Positions 1-8,132 of a DNA stretch of 64,000 bases are shown piece by piece. The stretch covers positions 1-64,000 of the forward strand of contig CAXTVX010000008.1 of the NCBI GenBank assembly GCA_964247755.1. Direction: 5' to 3'. The notes beneath the pieces are model-generated. The model did not search any database. It saw nothing but the letters and a program-made list of their open reading frames with translations, and was not told where the DNA came from. The position numbers and the translations under genes were made by a program. Within the stretch, counting starts at the first letter, position 1, and each line of letters starts with the position of its first letter. The DNA is from Lichenicola sp964247755 (lineage in GTDB: Bacteria > Pseudomonadota > Alphaproteobacteria > Acetobacterales > Acetobacteraceae).

Positions 1-50
1 GCAACTACCTCACCAACTCAGGGTATGAGTTCACGTAAGGCGAAAATGCT

Positions 51-605
51 CTAGGTCTGCCTGGGCAGCATCCGCTCCAGGGTGCCGTCCCGGGCGATCA
101 CGACGTGGTAGCTGGCGCCGAGCAGGTGCAGCGCGACCAGGGCGTAGACGAACCACTGGCCGATCAGGTGCACGGTCGTGGCGGCCTGATGCAGCGCCGG
201 GTGGGAGCCGAGGCCGGGCACCGTGAACAGGCCAAAATAGCTGGTCGGGAAGCGGCCGGTGGCGCTGAGCAGGTAGCCGCTGGCCGGCATCGCCAGCAGC
301 ACGGCGTAGAGCAGCCAATGGTTCGTCCGGGCGAGCAGGGCGATCGCGGCGCCGGATCGGCCGGCGAGCGGTGGTGCCGGATGGGCCGCGCGCCAGGACA
401 GGCGCAGCACGACGAGGGCGATGATCGTCAGGCCGATCGACTTGTGCAGGGTGTAGAGCAGGCCCCTCCAGGCGTTGTTGTCGCCCATGTTGGTCATCAC
501 CCAGGCGATCGGCAGGATCGAGGCCAGCAGCAGGGCGGTGATCCAGTGGAACCACATCGCGGTCGCCGTGTAGCTGTCCGGTCGTCCGGACGCCGTTCCC
601 GCCAT
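51..605 (-). CDS. Cytochrome b561 family protein
   Basis: This 184-residue protein matches the bacterial cytochrome b561 (CybB-like) family, di-haem four-helix membrane proteins that oxidise quinol or pass electrons in the inner membrane. It begins MAGTASGRPDSYTATAMWFHW, and the early H-W-I helix is typical of the family. A helix with LHKSIGLTI, another near ARTNHWLLYAV and a last helix with LHLLGASYHVV carry the histidines expected to ligate haem. I chose the ATG at 605 because the family starts a few residues before the first helix; the frame stays open upstream but that stretch is not protein-like. It is divergent from the gene at 743. Electron partner unknown. Confidence 0.88.
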   Translation of the reverse strand: MAGTASGRPDSYTATAMWFHWITALLLASILPIAWVMTNMGDNNAWRGLLYTLHKSIGLTIIALVVLRLSWRAAHPAPPLAGRSGAAIALLARTNHWLLYAVLLAMPASGYLLSATGRFPTSYFGLFTVPGLGSHPALHQAATTVHLIGQWFVYALVALHLLGASYHVVIARDGTLERMLPRQT

Positions 606-742
606 GGTGATCACTCCCGCCCGCGGCCGCCAGCAGAACAGGGGAGGTTGCGGGACGCAAGCCGCGCGATCCCGACACGGGTTCGCGGCGGGGCCGGTCC
701 TTCCTTCACCGAGAGCGAGACCATGGAACGAGGCCACCAGGG

Positions 743-1765
743 ATGACGCGCGGTCTCGGCATTTCCGCCTCGATCGCCATCGTGCTTGGGGTTCTCCTGT
801 CCACGCTGCCGTCGCGGGCACAGGTGGTGCCGTCGGCCTGGCGCAACGCGTGGGACTTCCTGGTCGAGGACGTGTGCACGGATGGCAGCGACCATCCGGT
901 CGCGGGGGCGAGTCCGCTCGACGGCGGCGCGTGTTCCGGGCCGCGCAAGCTGCGCGTGGGCGAGCGCCTGCCCTACCACAAGCAGGACTGGCCGGGGGAT
1001 GCGGACCGTGAGGCGCACCCGGACGGCTACCAGCGGAGCGACTCGTTTCCGGTGACGAGCACGCTCGGGCCGGCGGTGGTGCAGAGCTACGATTTCGGCG
1101 ACGACAAGCGGGCGTTCGGACAGTTCGACGACGGCGATGGCGGGCAGGTCGCCTTTCTCAGTTCCGGCACCGCGTCGTTCGGCATCACCGAGGATGGCGG
1201 GGCCGGGCTGCAGTTCTTTCTCGGGCCTGGCTGTGCGCCGGAGGACGGCTGGGTGATCGTCGACCGGAGCTTCGCCGAGCGGCCGGCCGGGCAGACGCTG
1301 GCGCGGATCACGCGAAACGCGGCCCGGTGTCCGCAGCGGCTGGGCTATGCCTTCACGCGCTGGCATGTCCAGCCCCTGAGGTATCGGGACAGCCTGGATG
1401 GCAGGACCGGGCAGGTCACGCTGTCGACCCTGGTGTCGGAGCATTTTGGCGGCCAGGACGTGGACGGCGCCGAGCATCTGGAGCGCATGTACTTCACCCG
1501 CGAGCTCGGCTACACGCGCTGGGAGCGCTGGCAGAACCTGTCGGTGCGTGACAGGGCGCGCGACCGGCAGCAGGGCGCGGAGCTGGCCGCGTCGGATCGC
1601 TGCGAGCCGGAGCTCGGCGCGCCGTCCGCGACGGCGGACTGGGTAATGGTGGATTGCCGGGAGTGGACGCAGATCGTGCCGCCTGCCGATCCGGCCGGGG
1701 ATCCTGCCGGGTTCTGGCTGGACCGGTTGCGGAGCCAGGCAGCGACCCGGTCGATGTTTCCCTGA
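743..1765 (+). CDS. Secreted hypothetical protein, 340 aa
   Basis: I do not recognise the family. The protein starts with a signal peptide (MTRGLGISASIAIVLGVLLS, then an A-Q cleavage site near residue 27), so it is probably periplasmic or surface exposed. The mature part is hydrophilic with several scattered Cys that could pair as disulfides, and Trp/Gly-rich stretches. It stands alone: the gene before is divergent and the gene after (1789-2223) is convergent, 23 bp away. Confidence 0.7.
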   Translation: MTRGLGISASIAIVLGVLLSTLPSRAQVVPSAWRNAWDFLVEDVCTDGSDHPVAGASPLDGGACSGPRKLRVGERLPYHKQDWPGDADREAHPDGYQRSDSFPVTSTLGPAVVQSYDFGDDKRAFGQFDDGDGGQVAFLSSGTASFGITEDGGAGLQFFLGPGCAPEDGWVIVDRSFAERPAGQTLARITRNAARCPQRLGYAFTRWHVQPLRYRDSLDGRTGQVTLSTLVSEHFGGQDVDGAEHLERMYFTRELGYTRWERWQNLSVRDRARDRQQGAELAASDRCEPELGAPSATADWVMVDCREWTQIVPPADPAGDPAGFWLDRLRSQAATRSMFP

Positions 1766-1788
1766 CGGCGGCGGATGCGACCTCCGGT

Positions 1789-2223
1789 TCAGCGGAGCGC
1801 GTCGATTGCCGCGGCCTGGATGGACCGGCAAAGGCCCGTGTCGGATGGTGGACACGATGTCCTGGCCAGGGCCTGGATCTTCCGTATGTCCGCAGCATCC
1901 AGCGTTGCGTTGACGTGCGCGAGGACGAAGCTCCGCAGGGCCGGCTGCCGATGGATGCGTCCAGCCAGCTCGGGCAGCGTCGTCCATCTGTCGGCCAGAA
2001 GTCGTGCGACCGCCTCCGACGAGGCCTCGGCCGTTCCGCCGTCGTCGCAGGCCCCGAACCGCTGCACGTACGCCGAGACCGCGGCCCAGTCCGTCAGATG
2101 ATCCGCCGCTGCCTCGGCGGCATCCGCCTGCGTCGGGGAGCAGGCTCGTCCGGCGGCCATGGCCCGATCCAGGCACGGCACCGACAGCAGGAGCGCCAGG
2201 ACGGCGTTACCGATGCTGCGCAT
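1789..2223 (-). CDS. Secreted hypothetical protein, 144 aa
   Basis: A small exported protein of unknown function. Residues 1-23 form a signal peptide ending A-M-A-A. The mature part is mostly predicted helix and has four Cys, consistent with a folded periplasmic domain. It converges on the secreted protein at 743-1765, so the two could share a transcription end; no functional link can be read from the sequence. Confidence 0.6.
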   Translation of the reverse strand: MRSIGNAVLALLLSVPCLDRAMAAGRACSPTQADAAEAAADHLTDWAAVSAYVQRFGACDDGGTAEASSEAVARLLADRWTTLPELAGRIHRQPALRSFVLAHVNATLDAADIRKIQALARTSCPPSDTGLCRSIQAAAIDALR

Positions 2224-2673
2224 GGGACGCTTCCCGAAGGCCTGGCGTGCCTGCGGCGGCCGGATCGTTCCGGACCACGTCGATCGCCGATGACGGGCCG
2301 TTCCTGAGCGCGTCGCTCATGCTGCGCATGGCATCGTCGGTCGTGCTGCGTTTGCCCTGCCGGAACGGACGCCGATGCCGCGGTGACCGGGAACGTCGGA
2401 CCGCAGGAGGCCATACGGTCCGTGGGGAGTGTTCGGACCGGGGTGCGGATGTGAGCGGATGATGTCGACAAGCGAGAAGGCCGCGTCTGTCAGATGCGTC
2501 AGCGCGGCGTGTCGATCACGTTGAACGCCTGCCAGCTTCCGACGACCTCTCCGGCGCCGGTCGATCAATTCGCCTTGCCGAATCATGCCGAGCTCCGCTG
2601 CGGGGGGTTGGTGGCCGCCCGCCACATGGTCAACCGGATTGGCCATGACGGACTTTCCCGTTCAGGCTGGGTA
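2224..2673. other. Intergenic stretch without a convincing gene
   Basis: Open frames exist on both strands here but they are Arg/Pro/His-rich and overlap one another, as expected for shadow frames in high-GC DNA. No start with a good ribosome site and no recognisable domain was found. Confidence 0.5.
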
Positions 2674-3918
2674 TCAGCCGGGGCGAGGGCCAGCGGGCGG
2701 GGTAGCCGGGGCAGCCCGGTCCCGGCGCTCGGTCAGGACGCAGCACAGGGCCAGGATCGGCAGGGTGAGGCCGAGCCGGCAGGAGGAGGTCCAGCCGCCA
2801 TGGGCGAAGGCCCAGGCGCCTGCGGCGGACCCGGCGGCGCCGCCGCAGAAGAAGGTGGCCATGAAGAGGCCATTGAGGCGGCTGCGCGTGGCGGGGCCCA
2901 GGGCGAACAGCGCGCGCTGGCTGAACACCAGGTGGGCGGTGACGGCGAAATCGAGCAGCACGGCGCAGGCGCCGAGCAGGACCAGGGCCAGGCGGGGTTC
3001 GAGCCAGCGTTCGGTCAGCATGGCGACGAAGGCGAGGGCGACGCCCCCCATGGCGAGCATGGTGCCGGACCGGAGCCAGCCGCGGTCGGCGGCGTGGCCG
3101 GCCAGAGGAGCGGACACCGCGCCGCCGACGCCGACGGCGGCGAACACGGCGATGCCGGTCTGCGACAGGTGGAAGGAACGGGCCAGGAGCAGCGGCACGG
3201 TGGTCCAGAACACGCTGAAGGCGGCGAACAGGAAAGCGTGGTAGGTGGCGCGCCGGCGCAGCAGCGGTGTGTGCCGGACCAGGGCGGCCATGGAAACCAG
3301 CAGGGCGGGGTAGGACAGGCCGGGCGGTGGCTGCAGGCGGGGAAGGGCCAGGCGCAGCACCAGGCCGAGCACGACCATCACCGTGGCCGAGATCGCGAAC
3401 ACCGCGTGCCAGCCGAGCAAGTCGTCGAGCACGCTGGACACCGGGCGGGACAGCATGATGCCCAGCATCAGGCCGCTCATGACGTTGCCGACCACGCGGC
3501 CGCGGCTCGCTTCCGGAGCCAGGTGGGCCGCGTACGGCACCAGCACCTGCACCGCGACCGAGCCGAGGCCGATGAACAGCGAGGCCAGCAGGAACGGCGT
3601 CGCCGCGGTGGAGACCGCCGCCACCAGCAGGGCCAGGACGGCCAGGGACAGGCTCGCCAGCACCAGGCGCCGGGTCTCGAGGAGGTCGCCCAGCGGCACC
3701 ACCAGCAGCAGGCCGGCGCCGTAGCCGAGCTGGCTCATGGTCACGATCAGTCCGGCCGATCCGGGCGGCAGGCCGATCGCGGCGGCGATCGGTCCGACCA
3801 GAGGCTGGGCGTAGTAGATGTTGGCGACGATCAGGCCGCAGGCGGTCGCCAGCAGCAGGGTCAGCCAGCGCGGCAGGCCCTGTGCGGCACTGACGGCCAG
3901 GATGGCGGGGCTGCTCAT
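2674..3918 (-). CDS. MFS transporter, drug/arabinose-efflux type
   Basis: A 414-residue major facilitator protein with about twelve hydrophobic segments. The first helix region holds ANIYYAQPLVGPIA, typical of the YnfM/YybF-like DHA exporters. A motif-A-like loop (GDLLETRRLVL) follows helix 2. The start at 3918 (MSSPAILAV) precedes the first helix; the open frame upstream is Pro/Arg-rich and was not used. Family members expel drugs or small metabolites by proton antiport; the substrate cannot be told. It is divergent from the small lipoprotein at 4131. Confidence 0.88.
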   Translation of the reverse strand: MSSPAILAVSAAQGLPRWLTLLLATACGLIVANIYYAQPLVGPIAAAIGLPPGSAGLIVTMSQLGYGAGLLLVVPLGDLLETRRLVLASLSLAVLALLVAAVSTAATPFLLASLFIGLGSVAVQVLVPYAAHLAPEASRGRVVGNVMSGLMLGIMLSRPVSSVLDDLLGWHAVFAISATVMVVLGLVLRLALPRLQPPPGLSYPALLVSMAALVRHTPLLRRRATYHAFLFAAFSVFWTTVPLLLARSFHLSQTGIAVFAAVGVGGAVSAPLAGHAADRGWLRSGTMLAMGGVALAFVAMLTERWLEPRLALVLLGACAVLLDFAVTAHLVFSQRALFALGPATRSRLNGLFMATFFCGGAAGSAAGAWAFAHGGWTSSCRLGLTLPILALCCVLTERRDRAAPATPPAGPRPG

Positions 3919-4130
3919 CCGCGTGCCGTTGGGCGGGCAGACGGGATGGCGGGTTGCCGCCGGTCCCGTGCGGGTCCGGTTGTGGAAACTTGGTCGCCTC
4001 CCGTCGGGCGGGGATGCGGGCGTGCTCGTGCGGCGCGCCGTCGATGGCGGTCCACGGATGACTGGCGGGGCAACCGCCCCGGCGACGGTGGCGTTCGACG
4101 GTCGACCCGCATCCGACAGGAGTGCCGCCG

Positions 4131-4286
4131 ATGACCGCATGCATCCGTCCCCTCGCCGCTGCGCTGCTGCTGGCGATCGCCGGCTGCGGAGCGGTCGGGG
4201 ACATCGACACCGGCGCGATGCGGACGACCAACCGGGCGGTCGGCGCGCCCGTCAACGGGTCGGGAAACCCGCCGCCGCATCAGTGA
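4131..4286 (+). CDS. Small lipoprotein, 51 aa
   Basis: A short gene reading MTACIRPLAAALLLAIAGCG then GAVGDIDTGAMR. Residues 1-18 are a lipoprotein signal with the lipobox A-I-A-G-C, so Cys19 should be lipidated and the 33-residue tail anchored in a membrane. A ribosome site (caggag, 4117-4122) sits 8 bases before the ATG. The tail is short and flexible, like an entericidin-type peptide, but no motif proves that. It faces the 81-residue protein ending at 4327. Confidence 0.65.
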   Translation: MTACIRPLAAALLLAIAGCGAVGDIDTGAMRTTNRAVGAPVNGSGNPPPHQ

Positions 4287-4326
4287 CGGATCGGGGCGTC
4301 GGCGGCGGGGGCTCAAGACCGGCTGG

Positions 4327-4572
4327 CTACTTGTTGGTGCGGCCTAGCCTGTTCGGGTTGAGGCCGCCGCTCCTGTCGACGTCGTTCGCCACGTCGCCCT
4401 CGATCGTGTTGTCGCCCTCGATCGTTTCGGGATCGTTGCCGGTGGCGGCGAAGGCGCCCTTGGAGGCGCCGATCCCGGGGTTGCGCTCGAGGTCGTCCGG
4501 CGGACGCGGGACGTCGGCGCCGAGATCGTCCGGCCCGGCCGGCGGTGTCTTCGGATGCTTCGATGAGGTCAT
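4327..4572 (-). CDS. Small hydrophilic hypothetical protein, 81 aa
   Basis: Starts MTSSKHPKTPPAG and is rich in Asp, Asn, Gly and Pro. Residues 46-66 hold a near-repeat, ETIEGDNTIEGDVANDVD. It has no signal or membrane segment and looks intrinsically disordered. Function unknown. It is convergent with the small lipoprotein, about 40 bases apart. Confidence 0.5.
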   Translation of the reverse strand: MTSSKHPKTPPAGPDDLGADVPRPPDDLERNPGIGASKGAFAATGNDPETIEGDNTIEGDVANDVDRSGGLNPNRLGRTNK

Positions 4573-4736
4573 GAATACGCTCCTGCGCCGCCACCATGGC
4601 AGTCTGCGCGTTTCCGCGGGTGGCGGGATGCAACGTCCGGGTCGTGCCGGAAGTACCCCGCTTCCGGCCGACGGCGTCGCACGTCGGCGTGTGCGGGGGG
4701 GGGGCGTGTGCGGGGCGTGGGCGACCCGGTGCCGGC

Positions 4737-5669
4737 TCAGGCGAGCCGGACGCGAAGCTCGCCCAGCCCTTCGAGGCTGGACACCACCTCGTCGCCGGCC
4801 TTCAGCCAGCGCCGCTGCTCGGGCGGCACCTTCTCGCCGAGGATCACCCCCTGCGGCGTGCCGGTGAACAGGATGTCGCCGGGCTGCAGGGTCATGATCC
4901 GGGTGCAGAAGGCGATCAACTTGCGGCAGTCGAAGATCATGTCGCGCGTGGTCCAGTCCTGGCGGAGCACGCCGTTGACGCGGGTCTGCAGGCGCAGGTC
5001 GTTCGGATCCGGGACGCGGTCGCGGGTGACCAGCCAGGGGCCGATCGGCGCGAAACCGTCGGAGGTCTTGCCGGCGAGGAACTGCGTGGTCGCCATCTGC
5101 ATGCCGCGCGCGCTGATGTCGTTGCCGGTGGCATAGCCGGCGACGCAGTCGAGCGCATCCGCCTCCGGCACGTCCCGGCACCGGCGCCCGATCAGCACCA
5201 CCAGCTCGGTCTCGAAGTCGAACCGGTCGTCGATCGCGGTGGGCAGGGTGACGGTGCCGTCGTGGTGGTTCAGCGCGTTGGGGAACTTGGCGAACAGCGG
5301 CGGCTGCTTCGGCACCGGGGTGCCGGTCTCGGCCGCGTGCTCGCGGTAGTTGAAGCCGACGCAGATGATCTTGCCGGGACGGGTCACCAGCGGCGCGAAG
5401 CGGACCTCCGCGGCGGGAACCAGCACCGCGCGGGCTGGGTTGCGGAGGACGGCGTCGCGTATCGCGCGGAGCTGCGGGCCGAGCCCGTTCTGCAGCAGGT
5501 CGTCGACGTCGCGCGGTGCCGGCAGGCCGAGGGCGCGGGCGGTGGCGCCGACGTCGAGCATCCCGTCCGGGGTTTCCAGGCCGAGCGCGGTGCCGTGGTC
5601 GATGCGGAGGTTGGCGATCCTCGCGCCCAGCGTGGAGACGTCCTGGAAGTCCTGGTCGGGGATGGGCAT
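4737..5669 (-). CDS. Fumarylacetoacetate hydrolase (FAH) family protein
   Basis: A 310-residue protein of the FAH superfamily, divalent-metal enzymes that hydrolyse, decarboxylate or isomerise 2-oxo acids from aromatic and sugar acid breakdown. The core begins at about residue 99 (PGKIICVGFNYREHA). The metal ligands are visible as E153 and E155 in DFETELVVLIG and D184 in GYATGNDISARG, and the late motif GDILFTGTPQGV is present. The N-terminal 98 residues are the usual FAH accessory part. I chose the ATG at 5669 (MPIPDQDF), which follows aggac; an upstream ATG at 5711 is possible. The substrate cannot be decided; acylpyruvate or 2-hydroxyhepta-2,4-diene-1,7-dioate types are closest in layout. 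Confidence 0.88.
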   Translation of the reverse strand: MPIPDQDFQDVSTLGARIANLRIDHGTALGLETPDGMLDVGATARALGLPAPRDVDDLLQNGLGPQLRAIRDAVLRNPARAVLVPAAEVRFAPLVTRPGKIICVGFNYREHAAETGTPVPKQPPLFAKFPNALNHHDGTVTLPTAIDDRFDFETELVVLIGRRCRDVPEADALDCVAGYATGNDISARGMQMATTQFLAGKTSDGFAPIGPWLVTRDRVPDPNDLRLQTRVNGVLRQDWTTRDMIFDCRKLIAFCTRIMTLQPGDILFTGTPQGVILGEKVPPEQRRWLKAGDEVVSSLEGLGELRVRLA

Positions 5670-5780
5670 CGGCGGAGTCCTGTGCGGTATCACCAGGGTC
5701 CCCAACGCCATCCGCCGCTTGTCGTTCGTCCGGTCCCCGGCCGGGTCCGGGAGCTGATCTCCCGGACCCGGGCCGGCTGC

Positions 5781-7982
5781 CTACCAGCGGGTCCAGAGGC
5801 TGCGGTCGTTGTCGTAGACGAAGGTGACCGGCGTGGTGGGGGTGATGCCGGCGGGGGCGCCCAGCACGGTGGCGGTGGTGCCGGAGGTGGAGGTGCCGCC
5901 GGTCACGGTGAGCGCGGTGATGGCGCACTCGGCGGTGAGGTGGAAGGTCTGCTTGGGCCGCGGGTTGGCCGGCAGCACCATGGTGAGGGTCGCCAGCGTG
6001 GTGGAGGTCGAGGCGCAGACCAGGATCTGGCCGCCGGTGTTGTCGGTGCCGGTGATCGTGACGCCGGCGGTGGCGCCGGTCGGAACCGGCGAGCTGTCGA
6101 CGATGCCGCCGTTGGTGACCAGGCCGCCCTTGCAGGTCAGGTTCAGGGTGCCCATGCCCATCGTCCCCGCCGTGCCGCCGGAGCCGCCCAACCGGCAATC
6201 GTAGTCGTTCAGGCCGAGAAAGGTGCCGGTGGAAGAAGCGAGGCTGTGGAAGTCGATGGTGCCGGCGTAGCCGGGACCGACGCCGGGGATGGTGACGCCC
6301 GGCATGCCGAGCTCGAAGCCGGCGGCGAAGTACTGGCCGTAGGAGCCGTGCACGACGGTATCGTGGCCGGCATCGGCGTAGATCATGTTGTCGGTGGTGA
6401 CGATGTTCTCGAAGTGCGGATTGAAGCGCACGTCGCTGCCGGTATAGGTGTTCTGGAAGCAGCTGGTGCTGCGGCTGTTGCTGGTGTTGGGCGCGCACTC
6501 GTCGTTGTCGACCAGCACGTTGGGGCCCTGGGCGGAGAACCCGTAGTCGGAGCCTGCGACGGATACGTTGCCGACGATGGAAGGCAGGCCGTCGTAGACG
6601 CCGGAGCCGTTGGCGCCCTGGTTCAGCACCAGGCCATAGGAATTGTAGGTGGTGGCGCCGCTTCCCTGGTAGCCGGCGGCGGGTGCGGTGATGGTGTCGC
6701 CGCTGACGTTCACCCAGTCGACGCCGTCCAGCCACTCGCCGTACCAGTTGGTGCCGGCCACGTTGTTGTTCGGGTAGTAGAAGTTGCCCTGGCTGAACAC
6801 GGTGCCGATGTTGGACACGTGCACGTTGGCGACCGAGGCGCCGCCGGAGGCGGCATGGATCGACAGCGAGCCGTTCACCTGCTGCACGCCTGACAGCCAG
6901 GTGATGCCGGTCGCCACCTCGACCCAGAACGGGCGCTCCAGCCAGACCGCCTGAATCGCGCGTCCGCTGATGTCGAAGAAAGCGCTGCCGCCGTAGGAGG
7001 TGCAGTCCTGGCAGATGATGTTGCCGTGGCCGGTGCCGGCGGCGGGCGTGTCGCTGACGATCTGGAAGCCGGCAGTCTTGCTTTCGCGCAGGTCGACCGC
7101 GATCGCGCGGTTGATGTAGAGGAAGTCGGGGTCGGTGAAGCGCAGGCCGGTGGCCCAGGCCTGGGTGCTGCCGCTCCAGCCGGCGCGGTTGGTGAAGGCG
7201 ACGTCCTCGATCACCTGGGTCGGCGCCACGTTGGAGAGCACCAGCGGGATGCCCTTGATGTTGAGGGCCACGCCGGTGTTGGACGCACCCGCATAGGCGG
7301 TGGAGAACTTGATCCCCTTGATGTACAGCGCCTGGCCCGAATAGGTGCCGCCGTTGTGGACGATGTCGTTGCCGTTGGGGTTGGCGGCGAAGGTGACGTC
7401 GAGCCCGTCGCCGGCAGAGCTCCAGACCAGCTCGGTGTGCGAGGTGCCTTCGCCCACCATGGCAAAACCGGAATTGGTCAGCATGGTCGCGCTCAGCGTG
7501 GCGCTGAGCATGCAGGCGCCGGACGGCACCACGATCCTGACGCTGCCGTTCCTGTTGACGCCGATGCCGACGGTGCCGGCGAATTGGCTGGCGGTGCCGC
7601 CGCTCGGCAGCTGTCCGGTGGCGACCGCGATCGCGGCCTTGAAGGCTGCGGTGTCGTCGGTGCTGCCGTCGCATTTGGCGCCGTAGTCGCGCACGTTCAG
7701 GCTGTCGGAGAAGCGGGTGGCGAGCGAGCGCGACGCGAGCGCCAGCGAGGGCAGCGGCGTTGCGGCCGCGAGCTGCGAGGTCGGCAGCGCCGCCGCCGCC
7801 TGCGAGGCGATCGAGGAAAGGCTGGTGCCGCCGACGGTGGCAGCGCCGTTGAGGCTCGTGATGCTGAGGTTGCGCGCGGACACGTCGCCGGCGCGGTTGA
7901 AGATCGGCTGGGCCTTCGCGGCAACGGGCAGCACAACGGTTGACATCGAAACGAATGCGAGCACGAATGGCAAACGCGTCAT
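5781..7982 (-). CDS. Secreted right-handed beta-helix protein (pectate-lyase/tailspike-like)
   Basis: A 733-residue exported protein. A signal peptide (MTRLPFVLAFVSMSTVVLPV, cleaved after AKA) starts at 7982, with ggag 7 bases upstream. At about residues 90-120 it has NVRDYGAKCDGSTDDTAAF, the hallmark entry of Pectate_lyase_3 / phage tailspike beta-helices; the following ~550 residues are Gly/Asn/Ser/Thr/Val-rich as expected of parallel beta-helix rungs. The C-terminal end (NPRPKQTFHL ... VYDNDRSLWTRW) is a separate beta-rich cap. Family members bind or cleave polysaccharides. It lies 150 bases downstream of the glycosyltransferase-like gene on the same strand, which hints at a shared surface-polysaccharide role. 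Confidence 0.8.
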   Translation of the reverse strand: MTRLPFVLAFVSMSTVVLPVAAKAQPIFNRAGDVSARNLSITSLNGAATVGGTSLSSIASQAAAALPTSQLAAATPLPSLALASRSLATRFSDSLNVRDYGAKCDGSTDDTAAFKAAIAVATGQLPSGGTASQFAGTVGIGVNRNGSVRIVVPSGACMLSATLSATMLTNSGFAMVGEGTSHTELVWSSAGDGLDVTFAANPNGNDIVHNGGTYSGQALYIKGIKFSTAYAGASNTGVALNIKGIPLVLSNVAPTQVIEDVAFTNRAGWSGSTQAWATGLRFTDPDFLYINRAIAVDLRESKTAGFQIVSDTPAAGTGHGNIICQDCTSYGGSAFFDISGRAIQAVWLERPFWVEVATGITWLSGVQQVNGSLSIHAASGGASVANVHVSNIGTVFSQGNFYYPNNNVAGTNWYGEWLDGVDWVNVSGDTITAPAAGYQGSGATTYNSYGLVLNQGANGSGVYDGLPSIVGNVSVAGSDYGFSAQGPNVLVDNDECAPNTSNSRSTSCFQNTYTGSDVRFNPHFENIVTTDNMIYADAGHDTVVHGSYGQYFAAGFELGMPGVTIPGVGPGYAGTIDFHSLASSTGTFLGLNDYDCRLGGSGGTAGTMGMGTLNLTCKGGLVTNGGIVDSSPVPTGATAGVTITGTDNTGGQILVCASTSTTLATLTMVLPANPRPKQTFHLTAECAITALTVTGGTSTSGTTATVLGAPAGITPTTPVTFVYDNDRSLWTRW

Positions 7983-8132
7983 GGGATCTCCACTCTGGCG
8001 ACCGGGATCGACCGGCTGTGGCGACATGATACGTTGGCTCAATACGTAGCCGAAAGGAATTGCACCCGCGTGCCAGTTGCCGCGGATGCGGCTGCCGTTC
8101 GGCAGAAGGCGGATGGTGTGTGTTCCGCCGTT

